Positions 63,986 to 64,000 of a stretch of 64,000 nt of DNA are shown here, in pieces. Positions within the stretch are counted from its first letter, which is position 1, and each line of letters starts with the position of its first letter. The DNA comes from CAVZQN01 sp963837395 (GTDB lineage: Bacteria > Acidobacteriota > HRBIN11 > JAKEFK01): positions 1 through 64,000 of the forward strand of contig CAWINI010000002.1 in NCBI GenBank assembly GCA_963837395.1, given 5' to 3'. The notes under the pieces were generated by a model. The model was given only the letters and a program-made list of their open reading frames with translations. It was not told the DNA's origin and searched no databases. Position numbers and translations under genes: made by a program.

Positions 63986-64000
63986 TACTCATCATCTCCA

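Noticed and set aside
1..64000. CRISPR arrays, tRNA or rRNA genes, prophage
   Set aside because: No regular spaced repeats, cloverleaf-like segments or phage genes were recognised on reading.

Overview
The window is about 64 kb of chromosome from a Gram-negative-type bacterium of moderate GC content (roughly 40-43% by eye). No rRNA or tRNA gene was seen, so I do not assign a phylum. An L,D-transpeptidase, secreted peptidases, ferredoxin-dependent enzymes (VOR-type oxidoreductase, NfnAB) and NAD(P)-linked amino-acid dehydrogenases suggest an organism able to live by anaerobic or microaerobic amino-acid metabolism. No phage, CRISPR array or classical insertion sequence was found.

Layout. 0.1-4.9 kb: two secreted peptidases (S9, M1) on the minus strand. 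5-12.4 kb: a universal stress protein (USP) with a small membrane ORF, a two-gene segment between two inverted MITE-like repeats, a radical-SAM AmrS protein, a ZIP transporter-cytochrome c-OB-fold operon, and USP. 12.5-15.7 kb: glycogen phosphorylase, then a decayed strip (frameshifted DUF2249, a baeRF remnant, a sigma-70 pseudogene). 15.8-29.8 kb: secreted beta-propeller, Nudix, GGDEF, CBS, L,D-transpeptidase, acyltransferase and hydrolase, Lon-like protease, baeRF protein, AI-2E permease, tandem USP, DUF4404, glutamine-amidotransferase-type hydrolase. 30-38 kb: 2-oxoacid:ferredoxin oxidoreductase, alanine dehydrogenase, CoA-transferase, aldo/keto reductase, nucleotidyltransferase-like protein, DUF2383-like protein. 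38-51 kb: two glutamate dehydrogenases, each linked to unusual proteins with a PEP/pyruvate-binding ATP-grasp domain but no PEP-synthase catalytic half, plus a metallophosphoesterase, a HigBA-like toxin-antitoxin pair and a DUF559 mobile element. 51-64 kb: NfnAB, a GAF/HD-GYP-like protein, malic enzyme, USP, two phosphoribosyltransferases, CBS, thioredoxin, DUF2249, and a PolX-like helix-hairpin-helix protein.

The main unifying signal is regulatory. At least 20 transcription units start with a sigma-54 -24/-12 element (TGGCAT-N5-TTGC type). Many also carry, further upstream, one or two copies of a 15-bp palindrome close to CTGACA-N3-TGTCAG, often spaced 18-21 bp. This looks like one sigma-54/enhancer-binding-protein regulon joining stress proteins (USP, CBS, DUF2249, baeRF, Lon) to redox and fermentative metabolism (VOR, Nfn, glycogen phosphorylase), functionally similar to dormancy or hypoxia regulons. 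No sigma-54 activator is encoded in the window.

About a dozen genes carry single-base indels, several at short G runs. Some are probably consensus errors, but the 14.2-15.7 kb strip and partial duplicated gene fragments are genuinely decayed.
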